In this document: positions 14,934 to 23,407 of the stretch, piece after piece
Layout: each line of letters starts with the position of its first letter
Position numbering within the stretch: position 1 is the first letter of the stretch
Assembly (NCBI RefSeq): GCF_016427565.1
Contig: NZ_JAELXT010000038.1
Coordinates: 1-37,167, forward strand
DNA length: 37,167 nucleotides
From: Microvirga splendida
GTDB lineage: Bacteria > Pseudomonadota > Alphaproteobacteria > Rhizobiales > Beijerinckiaceae
Direction of reading: 5' to 3'
Made by a program: the position numbers and the translations under genes
The notes under the pieces: generated by a model
Told to the model about the DNA's origin: nothing
Databases searched by the model: none
What the model saw: only the letters and a program-made list of their open reading frames with translations

Positions 14934-16262
14934 GTGAACTCCTCCCTCGCTCTCATCTGGACCATTACGGCCGCCACGACCTTGCTCCAGGCCGGAAACG
15001 GTCTGCTGCAGGCCCTGATGCCGCTGCGCATGCAGGCGGAGGGTATTTCCGTCGCATCCATCGGCGTCGTGGCCGCAGCCTACGGCGTGGGGTTCTCGAC
15101 AGGCTGCTTTCTTGCTCCGAGCTTCATTCGCCACGTAGGCTACATCAGGGCCTTTGCCAGCCTGGCGGCGGTGGTGTCCGTTCTGATCCTGGCCATGACG
15201 CAGGCGCATTCGACGCTGGCGTGGATCCTGCTGCGGGGACTGACGGGCGTCACGCTCGCCTGCATCTTCACCGTGACCGATGGCTGGATCAGTGCCCGCG
15301 CGACATCGAGCCATCGCGGTCGGATTCTCTCCATCTACATGATCTGCACCAAGGTCGCCCTGATGCTGTCGCCGCTCGGGATCAGCTTCGGTGACATCCG
15401 CACGGATGGATTGTTCATGGCGGTGAGCGCGTTGATGACGCTCTCGCTTCTTCCCATCGCGGCGACCACGACCAAGGAGCCGAATGCCCCACAGGGTGTC
15501 CGGATCGAGGTCAGGAAGCTGTTCGCTACGGCTCCCTCCGCTGTGGTCGGAGCCTTCGTGGTCGGCCTGGTCAATGGCCCGGTTGTCGCGATCACGCCGG
15601 TGTTCGGCGTCAGTATCGGGTTGAGCCAGGATCAGGCGGCAGCGCTTCTCTTTGCCCTGCAGGCGGGAAGTCTCGCGATGCAATGGCCGCTCGGTTGGCT
15701 CTCCGATCGCGCCGACCGGCGCTACGTGATCGCAGGGTTGGCCCTGGGGGCGAGTCTGGTCTCACTTCTGATCCTCTGGGCCAGCGCGCAGAACGCAAGC
15801 CTGCTGATCCTATGGTCGTTTGCGGCCTGGGGCGGACTCGCCCTGTGCATCTACTCGGTCTGCGTCGCCCATGCCTGCGATATCGTCGAGCCGGGGGAGA
15901 TCGTGTCCACCGTCGGCACCCTGCTGTTTTCCTGGGCGACCGGGGTAACCGTCGGTCCCTTACTCGGGGCGCTGGCCATGGAGGTTCTTGGACCTCAGGG
16001 ACTTTTCATCTATGCCGCCTTGGCTTCACTGGGCCTTGCCGTCTTTATCGTGATGCGGATCGCCAAGGTGCAGCGCCCGCCGGCCAAAGGCGGCTTCGCC
16101 GACATCGCGCCCACCAGTTCCGCCTCGGCGGGGCTGGCGCCTCGGGCGGAGATCGGCCCGGAGGACCCGCAGCAGCCTTACCTTCCTGGCTTGGAGGGAG
16201 CGGCGGAGGCTCCCGATCAGAACGGAAGGTCGCCCGCCACCCGGGTCGAGACGTCGCCGTAG
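14934..16262 (+). CDS. MFS transporter, YcaD-like
   Basis: 442 residues with about 12 membrane helices over the first 390, then a hydrophilic C-terminal tail of about 50 residues. Helix 1 is in IWTITAATTLLQAGNGLL. The loop between helices 2 and 3 has a shortened motif, and the central loop carries GWLSDRADRRYV, the typical MFS signature. DGWISARATSSHRGR resembles the YcaD branch of the superfamily. The substrate is unknown. The start is a GTG with no strong binding site, chosen because helix 1 begins right after it. The last 46 bases overlap the 3' end of the convergent lytic transglycosylase. Confidence 0.85.
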   Translation: MNSSLALIWTITAATTLLQAGNGLLQALMPLRMQAEGISVASIGVVAAAYGVGFSTGCFLAPSFIRHVGYIRAFASLAAVVSVLILAMTQAHSTLAWILLRGLTGVTLACIFTVTDGWISARATSSHRGRILSIYMICTKVALMLSPLGISFGDIRTDGLFMAVSALMTLSLLPIAATTTKEPNAPQGVRIEVRKLFATAPSAVVGAFVVGLVNGPVVAITPVFGVSIGLSQDQAAALLFALQAGSLAMQWPLGWLSDRADRRYVIAGLALGASLVSLLILWASAQNASLLILWSFAAWGGLALCIYSVCVAHACDIVEPGEIVSTVGTLLFSWATGVTVGPLLGALAMEVLGPQGLFIYAALASLGLAVFIVMRIAKVQRPPAKGGFADIAPTSSASAGLAPRAEIGPEDPQQPYLPGLEGAAEAPDQNGRSPATRVETSP

Positions 16263-17356
16263 CGGTTGAGGCGCTTGTCGATCATGTCGTCGATCTTGCC
16301 GTAGACCTCCGCCACGCTGAGCTGGCGGGTCTTCTTGCCGTCCTTGGTGAAGAACAGGGACTTGTTGGACTTCGCGGCTGCCGGGAAGGCGGCGGGCGCG
16401 CTCTTCTTCGGAGTGTCGTCCACCAGGGCGATGAACTTGCTGGCGCTGTCCACGCCGAAGAAGTGGGACATGTAGAACTCGGACCGGCTGAGCTTGCGGC
16501 CGAGCCGCCCCTCGATCTTCGCCTTGTCGCGCTTCATCATCTCGGCAGCCATGAGAGACGAGATGTAGGGATTGCGGCGCAGCCCGAGGATGTGCTCGCG
16601 CATGGTTTCGTCGGCCACGGACAGCTTGCCGCCGTTGCTCTCGATCGCCTTGGCTTCCGCAATCATGCCATGGGCCGGCCCGAAGGAGCGCACGACCTCG
16701 AGCCATGTGCTCGTGATGAACTGGAACAGGCCCACGGCCGAGGATGTCGAGGCCTTGTTGCCCGGCAGGAAGCTCGATTCCTTGTCCGCGAGAGCCATCA
16801 TGTAGACAGGGTCGGCACCGGTCAGCTTGGAGGCGCGCAGGATCGTGTCGACGATCCACACAGGAACGCGCATCTCCTCGAATTCCATGTAGTCGGTGAG
16901 TTCCCGCGACACGGGTTCGTCGTCTTCGCTGCCTTGCGCAACGGGCGGATTGGTCAGGGGAATGGAGAGGATGATCTGCCGCTGCAGATCCCCTTGGCTG
17001 GTCTCGGCCGCCGGCACGGAGGCGATGGCCTCCAGCGGATCCGACGAAACGGCTAGCGGCTTCTCGGGCTGGCCCGGAACCTTGATGGCATCTGCGCCGG
17101 CATCGAACGCTGCCGGAAGAGTGGATTTCTGCTCCGCGGCCGTGGCGGATTCGGGCATGGAAGCGGCGCCGAGAGCCAGCGTCATGCAGGCGCCAAGGCC
17201 GAGCATCCTGGTCAGGTTGAGCAGGGTCTGGCCCCCTTGAAGAGCGGTGCGTTTCTGAGTCGTGCGGCGGCCCTGAAAGCTGCCGTGCTTTCCGGAATCG
17301 AGGCAAATGGCCTTCTGCTGGCATGCGTCGTCAGACGCCGTCAGAGCAATCTGCAT
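16217..17356 (-). CDS. Lytic transglycosylase (SLT-domain) protein
   Basis: 379 residues. A likely export segment is at about 46-72 (LTRMLGLGACMTLALGAAS). A low-complexity linker follows, then a goose-lysozyme/SLT-type domain. The catalytic glutamate is Glu193 in ALADKESSF, followed by SSAVGLFQFITSTWLEVV and the FYMSHFFG stretch. It would cleave glycan strands of peptidoglycan in the periplasm. The start at 17356 has AGGGGG about 10 bases upstream; a start at Met51 would leave just the signal and is also possible. Its 3' end overlaps the MFS gene by 46 bases. The C-terminal 60 residues are a Lys-rich extension outside the domain. Confidence 0.82.
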   Translation of the reverse strand: MQIALTASDDACQQKAICLDSGKHGSFQGRRTTQKRTALQGGQTLLNLTRMLGLGACMTLALGAASMPESATAAEQKSTLPAAFDAGADAIKVPGQPEKPLAVSSDPLEAIASVPAAETSQGDLQRQIILSIPLTNPPVAQGSEDDEPVSRELTDYMEFEEMRVPVWIVDTILRASKLTGADPVYMMALADKESSFLPGNKASTSSAVGLFQFITSTWLEVVRSFGPAHGMIAEAKAIESNGGKLSVADETMREHILGLRRNPYISSLMAAEMMKRDKAKIEGRLGRKLSRSEFYMSHFFGVDSASKFIALVDDTPKKSAPAAFPAAAKSNKSLFFTKDGKKTRQLSVAEVYGKIDDMIDKRLNRYGDVSTRVAGDLPF

Positions 17357-17723
17357 ATTGAAGAAGCCCCCTAGAAATGCGCCGCTTCACTGCCAAGACA
17401 GGTTTGCGGTTGTTCTTCGTTCAAGTGAGGTGAGTATGTGCGTGCCAGATATGTCCAGAATGGGTCAGCTTAACGGTCGTTTTGGACTTTGTTCCCACCT
17501 GCGACCTTTTGCAACTATCCGTATGCAGGGGATAATCTTCGAGAGTTCTCCAGTGTTTAAGGGAATACAGGTGCGAAAACGCTTCCGAAGCCAATGGTCT
17601 TCTAAATCGTGCGGGTCATTCGGCCGCACCTAGGAAATTGCTCAGGTTGCCATGGAGCGGGGCGACCTGCTTTGCTCTGAGGGGCACAGCGTTTAGTGAG
17701 CAGGCACTCACGGGTGCTGCGGA
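17357..17723. other. Gene-free spacer between the transglycosylase and btuF
   Basis: 367 bases with no gene. A possible sigma-70 promoter (TTGCAA at 17509-17514 and GATAAT at 17531-17536, 16 bases apart) points toward btuF, with the start about 185 bases before it. Two small hairpins follow, GTGCGG/CCGCAC (17609-17629) and CAGGTTGCC/GGCGACCTG (17643-17669). I looked for the cobalamin riboswitch core and did not find it. Confidence 0.4.
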
Positions 17724-18578
17724 ATGATCTCAATGCCTTGTCACAGCCGTTCTGTCGGACTCAGTCTTCTGATCGGCTGCCTCTTGGGCGTCTCGGCGGC
17801 CATGGCTCAGCCAAAGCCGCAGCGGGTGGCCTCTCTCAATCTGTGCACGGACCAGTTGCTGCTGGCGCTGGCCGATCGGCACCAGATCGCATCCTTGAGC
17901 CGGCTTTCCCGCGACCCCTCGGTCTCGTTCATGTCAAAGCAGGCCGCGGAATTGCCCCTGAACGCGGGTGGAGCGGAGGCCCTTCTGTTCAGCAAGCCGG
18001 ACCTTGTTCTGACCGGCACCTACGGTCAGCAGGATCGGGTGGCCATCCTGAGGCGGCAGGGTCTGGACGTTCTCCAGCTTGGGCCTTGGTCGGGACTGGC
18101 GGAGGGACGCGAGCAGATCCGGATCTTGGCGAACAGGCTCGGCCATGCGGATCGCGGCGAAGCCCTGATCGCGGGGATCGATGCGGCCCTGGATCGAGCC
18201 AGGGATGCTGTCCCGGATGGGCGCAGCATTCTGGTCTACGAACGAGGAGGGTGGGTGACAGATGCCCGTTCGCCTTTGAGCGAGGTGCTCATGCAGATGG
18301 GCTTCACGCTCCACCAGGAGGTTCTCGGCCAAAGCCATGGCGGTGTCGTGCGCCTGGAGACGATTGTCACCGCTCCACCGGACTTCATGCTTGTCGATGC
18401 AGGATCCCTGCGGGCAATCGACAACGGCACGGCTCTGTTCGCCCATCCCGCCTTAGCCGCCGCCGTGCCGCACGAGCGGCGCCTTGCCGTTCCGGGCCGT
18501 CTCACGATCTGCGGAGGTCCGTCCACGCCCGCCATGATCGAGGCCCTGACCGCTGAGGCGAGGGCCAAGCTGCCCTGA
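17724..18578 (+). CDS. btuF: Periplasmic substrate-binding protein, BtuF-like
   Basis: 284 residues with a signal peptide (GLSLLIGCLLGVSAAMAQ) and the two-lobed fold of metal-chelate/vitamin B12 binding proteins. Family stretches include RVASLNLCTDQLLLALAD, SKPDLVLTGTYGQQD and ILVYERGGWVTDARSPLSEVL. It faces cobU/cobP tail to tail across 12 bases, which supports a cobalamin or cobinamide ligand. No BtuC or BtuD permease/ATPase is in the window. Iron-siderophore binding is the main alternative. The start at 17724 has a weak binding site; Met4 at 17733 is equally plausible. Confidence 0.78.
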   Translation: MISMPCHSRSVGLSLLIGCLLGVSAAMAQPKPQRVASLNLCTDQLLLALADRHQIASLSRLSRDPSVSFMSKQAAELPLNAGGAEALLFSKPDLVLTGTYGQQDRVAILRRQGLDVLQLGPWSGLAEGREQIRILANRLGHADRGEALIAGIDAALDRARDAVPDGRSILVYERGGWVTDARSPLSEVLMQMGFTLHQEVLGQSHGGVVRLETIVTAPPDFMLVDAGSLRAIDNGTALFAHPALAAAVPHERRLAVPGRLTICGGPSTPAMIEALTAEARAKLP

Positions 18579-18590
18579 AACTCAGCGTGT

Positions 18591-19136
18591 TCAGGCCAGC
18601 CTCAGATCCAGCGGAGGGGCCGGCTTCAGCAGGATCGGGCAGCCCGCCGCCACGAAGACCACCGCATCGCAGGCTTCCGCGATCTTCTGGTTCAGGCGCC
18701 CCTGCTCATCGCGAAAGGACCGCCCGAGAGGCGTCGAGGGCACGATGCCCTGGCCGACCTCGTTCGACACCAGGATGAGAGGGCCCTGGGCTTCCCGAAC
18801 CGCGCCGATCAGCCGGTCGGCCTCGTGGGACGGGTCCCGTTCGGCGAGCACGATGTTGGAGAGCCAGAGGGTGAGGCAATCGACGAGTACGGCTTTCCCA
18901 GAGCCGGTCTGAGCCCGGACGGCTTGCGGCAGCTCCAAGGGGGCGTCCACCGTCTGCCAGGAGCGGTCGCGCTCTTGGCGATGAAGCGCGATGCGCTCGC
19001 GCATCTCGTCGTCGAAGGCTTGCGCCGTCGCAACATAGATCCGCTGCGACGAGGCCTGCTCGGCAAGCTGCAGGGCGGTGCGGCTCTTGCCGGAGCGCGC
19101 TCCGCCCAGGACCAGGACACGACGATACACAGGCAT
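18591..19136 (-). CDS. cobU: Adenosylcobinamide kinase / adenosylcobinamide-phosphate guanylyltransferase
   Basis: 181-residue bifunctional enzyme (CobU, called CobP in alphaproteobacteria) that phosphorylates adenosylcobinamide and then attaches GMP, in late cobalamin synthesis and salvage. The P-loop GGARSGKS is at residues 11-18. His52 in RIALHRQERD matches the guanylylated histidine, and LTLWLSN and SNEVGQGIVP are family signatures. It begins 6 bases after the stop of the HWE kinase upstream, so both may share a transcript. The neighbour across the convergent gap is the BtuF-like protein, forming a small salvage pair. Confidence 0.93.
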   Translation of the reverse strand: MPVYRRVLVLGGARSGKSRTALQLAEQASSQRIYVATAQAFDDEMRERIALHRQERDRSWQTVDAPLELPQAVRAQTGSGKAVLVDCLTLWLSNIVLAERDPSHEADRLIGAVREAQGPLILVSNEVGQGIVPSTPLGRSFRDEQGRLNQKIAEACDAVVFVAAGCPILLKPAPPLDLRLA

Positions 19137-19142
19137 GGCCGG

Positions 19143-20534
19143 TCAGGCGCTCAGCCGGCTGACGGGGATGATCATGTGAACGCGCAGGCCCTCCGGCCGC
19201 CATTCCCGTTCGAGAGTGCCCCCGAGTTGCCCGGCAATGCTCCTCTGGGAGAGCTGCGTGCCGAACCCCTCGAAGCTTGGAGGGGCCTCGATGGGCGGTC
19301 CGCCGCTTTCGGTCCATACGAGGTCCACGTCTTCGCCCTGGAGCGTCCAGCGGATGGTGAGCTCGCCCTCCTCGCAGGAGAGACAGCCATACTTGGCTGC
19401 GTTGGTGGCAAGCTCATGCAGCACCAGGGCAAGGCTCGTCGTCGTGTTGGAGCCCACGGCGACGCTGGGCCCCTCGATGACAATCCTGTTCTGGCCGGAC
19501 TGCCTGTACGGTTCGAGGACAGCCTCGATCAGGCGGGAGAGTTCGACGTCGGTGCCGGCACCGGGCTCGGCCAGGGAGGACGGCTGTACCAGCTCGTGGG
19601 CCCGTGACAGGGCGCTCAGGCGCCCTCGCAGGGCCGTGGCCATGTCCTTGGGATCCTTGGCGGTGCGGGCCGTCATCGACACCATGCCGTTCGCGATGGC
19701 GAACAGGTTCTTCACCCGATGATTGAGTTCCCTGGTCAGGAGTTTCTGCGCCTCCTCGAGAGCGTGGCGCTCCGTGATGTCGCTGATCACGCCATAGAGG
19801 CTGACGGCGCGGCGCGTGCCGCCGTCGCTCACATGAAGGGCCTGCCCGTGAGAACGGAACCAGCGCAGGCTCCCGTCGGGAAGCTGCGCCCGGTAGCGGT
19901 TGTCGTACCGGCCGTCCGAATCCGGAGCGGCCGCGGCGGCGATCCGCGCCTTCGCGTCCTCCCGATCCTCGGGGTGGATCATGTTCAGGGCCTTATCGAG
20001 CGGGAGGCTGTACAATCCGTTGTGAGGGAGGTGGTAGAGGGCGCAGCTTTCCTCGTCCCAGGTGATCTGGTTGTTGGCCAGATCGATCTGCCAGGTTCCG
20101 AGATGGGCAGCCTCCAGAGCCAGGCGGTACTGGCTCTCGAGCATCCGGGCGGCTTCCTCCGTCTTCTTCTGCTCATCGATATTGGTGCTCGTACCGAACC
20201 AGCGGGTGATTTTGCCGGTGAGGTCCTGGATCGGGATCGCGCGGCTCAGAAACCACTTGTGGTCTCCTGCGGCGTTCCTGATCCGGTGTTCCCATTCATA
20301 AGCCTCTCCGGATTCGAGGGAGCGCTGCCAATGGTCCCGGACTTCAGCGAGATCGTCCGGGTGAACGGATTCCTGCCATCCGTCGCCCAGGATCTGCTCG
20401 CCTGAGCGGCCCGTGAATTCACGCCAGCGGCGGTTGACATAATCGACATAGCCATCCGGTCGGGACGACCAGACGAGTTGGGGCAGAGACTCCGCCAGAA
20501 CGGCATATTGGGTTTCTGTATCCTTGAAATCCAC
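19143..20534 (-). CDS. PAS-PAS histidine kinase, HWE family
   Basis: 463 residues with no membrane segment, so probably cytoplasmic. PAS domain 1 is about 8-125 and PAS 2 about 132-256, each ending in a typical PAC stretch (ITRWFGTSTNIDEQKK, VSLYGVISDITERHAL). The HWE kinase core has the phospho-acceptor His272 in ELNHRVKNLFAI, the N-box in LVLHELATNAAKYG and the Trp-x-Glu feature in VWTESGG. The start is taken as the GTG at 20534 because GGGAG lies 6 bases before it; a GTG at 20570 has no binding site. Its signal is unknown. No response regulator adjoins it. Confidence 0.88.
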   Translation of the reverse strand: MDFKDTETQYAVLAESLPQLVWSSRPDGYVDYVNRRWREFTGRSGEQILGDGWQESVHPDDLAEVRDHWQRSLESGEAYEWEHRIRNAAGDHKWFLSRAIPIQDLTGKITRWFGTSTNIDEQKKTEEAARMLESQYRLALEAAHLGTWQIDLANNQITWDEESCALYHLPHNGLYSLPLDKALNMIHPEDREDAKARIAAAAAPDSDGRYDNRYRAQLPDGSLRWFRSHGQALHVSDGGTRRAVSLYGVISDITERHALEEAQKLLTRELNHRVKNLFAIANGMVSMTARTAKDPKDMATALRGRLSALSRAHELVQPSSLAEPGAGTDVELSRLIEAVLEPYRQSGQNRIVIEGPSVAVGSNTTTSLALVLHELATNAAKYGCLSCEEGELTIRWTLQGEDVDLVWTESGGPPIEAPPSFEGFGTQLSQRSIAGQLGGTLEREWRPEGLRVHMIIPVSRLSA

Positions 20535-20795
20535 GCAGAACTCCCGGGCCACCCATACGGCCAAAGTCACTCACAATCCGGCTTCGCTTAAGAAGCATTG
20601 TTGTAGGCCTTTTTCGAGGCTGACAACCCACATCGGCCTCAATGTGCATTTTCTCGGCGCAAAGAGTAGCGCCGGTCCTGTGAAACCATTAAAAGGCCGC
20701 CTGCGTCTGGCGGTTCTCCTCGCCAGCGCCTAGATGCAGGACAGCCCACGCACCCGATGCGACCTTTCCTCCGCCGAGGCTGATTGACAGTTTTC

Positions 20796-21860
20796 ATGAA
20801 CGATATGAGCGCCCGTCCGGTGTCACCGCCGGAAATGTCATCTGCCGAAGCTCTCCATCCGAAGGAGCGCCGCTCCCGCCGGTTTGCCTGGATCGGGATG
20901 GCCGCGAGCATTCTCCTGTTCGGCGCCTCTCTGGTGGTTCTCTGGCACATGGTGTCGGAGATCGACGTCAATGAGCTGAAATCCGCCTTCACGGCGGCCA
21001 GCCCGCGTCAGATCGGGCTGGCGGTGCTCTTCACCGCCATCAGCTATGGCCTGCTGACCTGCTACGACGCCATTGCGCTACGCCAGCTCAAGCTGCAGAT
21101 CCCCTATCGCACCACGGCGTTGGCTTCATTCACGAGCTATGCGGTGAGTTTCACCCTAGGATTCCCGCTGCTCACCGCCGGAACGGTCCGCTACTGGATC
21201 TATTCGCCCAAGGGCGTGAAGCCGGGACGAGTGGCAAGCCTCACTGTGATCGCAGGTGTCACCTTTTGGCTCGGTATGGCGCTCGTGCTCGCCTGGAGCC
21301 TCATCAGCCAGGCCGACGAGCTGGCGAGCCTCGTCTACACCCATATCTGGATGAACCAGCTCGTTGGATTGGGCGCCGCCGTTTTCGTCGTCACCTACAT
21401 GGTCTGGGTTTCGCTGAAGCGCCGCTCCGTCAAGATCCAGGGCTGGAAGCTGGAGCTGCCGGGCTTTCGCCTGTCCATGGCCCAGATCCTGATCGGCGCC
21501 GGCGATGTCTGCGCAGGCGCGGGGGTTCTCTTCGTGCTCCTGCCGGGCGGACATGGTATCAATTTCGAGACCTTCGTGGCCGTCTATATCTTCGCGGTGA
21601 TGCTGGGGGTGGCAAGCCATGCGCCGGGCGGCTTGGGCGTCTTCGAGGCCACCATCCTGCTCGCCCTCTCGAGCTATCCCCGCGAGCCGGTCCTGGGCGC
21701 GCTGCTTCTCTACCGCCTGTGCTATTACCTCGTTCCCTTCGTGATCGCCCTCGCGCTCCTGGGCGGCTACGAGATCCGCAACCGCATCCGGGCGGCCCGG
21801 CTCGCATTCAAGCCGGAAGATGATGAGGTCGTAGCCGAGGCGGAGCTTGGCGGGAGATGA
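20796..21860 (+). CDS. Lysylphosphatidylglycerol synthase TM-region (YbhN/UPF0104) protein
   Basis: 354 residues with about eight membrane helices, and cytoplasmic N- and C-termini rich in charged residues. The conserved segment SHAPGGLGVFEATILLAL is the hallmark of the family. Only the membrane (flippase-like) half of MprF is present; the C-terminal aminoacyl-transferase domain is missing, so lipid transport or a structural role is more likely than lysylation. The start is set at the ATG 20796 (MNDMSARPV); a TTG at 20784 would add four residues. It is on the plus strand 261 bases beyond the start of the divergent kinase and is followed by a hairpin at 21872-21893. Confidence 0.85.
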   Translation: MNDMSARPVSPPEMSSAEALHPKERRSRRFAWIGMAASILLFGASLVVLWHMVSEIDVNELKSAFTAASPRQIGLAVLFTAISYGLLTCYDAIALRQLKLQIPYRTTALASFTSYAVSFTLGFPLLTAGTVRYWIYSPKGVKPGRVASLTVIAGVTFWLGMALVLAWSLISQADELASLVYTHIWMNQLVGLGAAVFVVTYMVWVSLKRRSVKIQGWKLELPGFRLSMAQILIGAGDVCAGAGVLFVLLPGGHGINFETFVAVYIFAVMLGVASHAPGGLGVFEATILLALSSYPREPVLGALLLYRLCYYLVPFVIALALLGGYEIRNRIRAARLAFKPEDDEVVAEAELGGR

Positions 21861-21871
21861 CACCCGCTGGC

Positions 21872-21893
21872 GCCTGCCTTAAAGAAGGCGGGC
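21872..21893 (+). other. Hairpin between the YbhN-like gene and phoR
   Basis: GCCTGCCTT and AAGGCGGGC pair over an AAAG loop (one G-U pair), 12 bases after the stop at 21860. The downstream sequence CATTCCTT is a poor U tract, so it may be a leaky terminator or a leader element of phoR. Confidence 0.4.
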
Positions 21894-21917
21894 CATTCCT
21901 TCGAGACCTCCCGTTCC

Positions 21918-23216
21918 ATGAGCGATCCCGACGATCCGACGCCGGAACCCAGAATCCAGGGCGCCACACTCCTGCGTGATGCAGCCCTGCGGGCCGCAGT
22001 GGTCACGTGCTTCGTCATGGTAATTGTCGCGCTCGTGCGGGGCGGCGGAGATGCCTGGCTTCTGCTCTGGGCCGCCATCGCCATGCTCGCCGGCTTCGTG
22101 GTTGCCGGGCCGAAGCGCAGCCTCGGTGTCGGGGTCCGTTCGCAGCCGAGCAAGCCCCAGCCATCGAGCGTCGCCGAGGCGGTTCTGGCCCAGATCCCAG
22201 ATCCGGTCATTCTGGTGGACCAGCGCGCCGTGGTCATCGAGGGCAACAAGGCCGCCTACGGGCTCCTGGGCGGGTTGAAGACCGGGCATCCCCTGTCCTT
22301 CGCGCTCCGCAGCCCCGACGTGCTCGATGGCATCCAGAGAGTCCTGGAGAAGGGCGAGCCCCTGAAAGTGGAATACTCGGAGCGGGTTCCCACCGAGCGC
22401 ACCTTCGAGGTGCATATCGGTCCCCTCCAGGCTGATGCGCCCAGCACCGGCGTTCAGGCTGGGGTCGTCCTGTTCTTCCGCGATCTCACCTCGGCCCGCC
22501 GCCTGGAGGCCATGCGGGCCGACTTCGTGGCCAATGCGAGCCACGAACTGCGTACCCCGCTGGCCTCGGTGCTCGGCTTCATCGAAACCCTGCAGGGCCC
22601 GGCGCGCGACGACGTGAAGGCTCGGGAGCGTTTCCTCGACATCATGAAGGGGCAAGCCGAGCGCATGAAGCGCCTGATCGACGACCTTCTGTCCCTGTCG
22701 CGGATCGAGATGCGGGCCCATCTCTCGCCGACCCAGACGGTCGATCTCGCCTCCATTGTCTCGCAGATGATTGAGACACTGTCGCCCATGGCCCGGGAAA
22801 GGGGCGTCGTCATCCAGGCCAGGCTGCCCGGGCAGCCTATCCTGGTGCGCGGCGACCGCGACGAGCTTCTGCGCGTGGCGGAGAACCTGATCGAGAATGC
22901 CGTGAAGTATGGCGAGAGCGGCGGCAGGGTGGACATAGAGATCGACACCATCGGAAGCTCCCACGGCGAGCAGGGCCCGCATGTCACATTCGCTGTCCAG
23001 GATTACGGGCCTGGCATTGCGCCCGAGCACCTGCCGCGCCTGACCGAGCGGTTCTACCGGGCCGATGTGGCGCAGAGCCGCGACAAGGGCGGAACGGGCC
23101 TGGGGCTCGCCATCGTCAAGCACATCGTCAACCGCCACCGGGGCCATTTCGACATCGCGAGCGAGCCGGGGCAGGGCGCCCGGTTCACGGTGACGCTTCC
23201 CGAGGCCCGCTCCTGA
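21918..23216 (+). CDS. phoR: Phosphate regulon sensor histidine kinase
   Basis: 432 residues. Two membrane helices lie at about 23-42 and 46-64, and a PAS-like domain at about 83-195. The kinase core has the phospho-acceptor His209 in FVANASHELRTPLASVLGF, the N box NLIENAVKYG, the G1 box DYGPGIAPEH and G2 box GGTGLGLAIVKHIV. It phosphorylates PhoB when external phosphate is low. It stands directly upstream of the Pho box and pst genes. The nearest PhoB, at 27935, is the obvious partner, so kinase and regulator flank the transport operon. Confidence 0.95.
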   Translation: MSDPDDPTPEPRIQGATLLRDAALRAAVVTCFVMVIVALVRGGGDAWLLLWAAIAMLAGFVVAGPKRSLGVGVRSQPSKPQPSSVAEAVLAQIPDPVILVDQRAVVIEGNKAAYGLLGGLKTGHPLSFALRSPDVLDGIQRVLEKGEPLKVEYSERVPTERTFEVHIGPLQADAPSTGVQAGVVLFFRDLTSARRLEAMRADFVANASHELRTPLASVLGFIETLQGPARDDVKARERFLDIMKGQAERMKRLIDDLLSLSRIEMRAHLSPTQTVDLASIVSQMIETLSPMARERGVVIQARLPGQPILVRGDRDELLRVAENLIENAVKYGESGGRVDIEIDTIGSSHGEQGPHVTFAVQDYGPGIAPEHLPRLTERFYRADVAQSRDKGGTGLGLAIVKHIVNRHRGHFDIASEPGQGARFTVTLPEARS

Positions 23217-23282
23217 TCGGGCCAATATTCCCCAGGCCGGGAATCGGGCCGCCTCAAGGGGTCTTTTAGGGATCCTTCGGGG

Positions 23283-23311
23283 GTGTCATGTAATTGTCAT
23301 CCAACTGTCGT
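23283..23311 (+). promoter_or_regulatory. Pho box of the pst operon (three repeats)
   Basis: Three PhoB half-sites, GTGTCAT (23283), TTGTCAT (23294) and CTGTCGT (23305), recur exactly every 11 bases and match CTGTCAT. This is the spacing of PhoB dimers on DNA. It lies 96 bases before pstS on the coding strand, so phosphate starvation should activate the operon here. Confidence 0.9.
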
Positions 23312-23407
23312 AGAGGAGACATCCGTCGGGCCTAGCTGTCCCATCGCGTGACACGGTCCAAGGTTTTGACGCCGCCTGTTGCGCTTGAATGAACAGGAGA
23401 CTTAACC

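Noticed and set aside
17357..17723. Possible cobalamin riboswitch before btuF
   Set aside because: The conserved core with GCCACTG and the AGACCTGCC-like segment could not be found.
21861..21917. Second Pho box before phoR
   Set aside because: No CTGTCAT-like repeats at 11-base spacing are present in this short gap.
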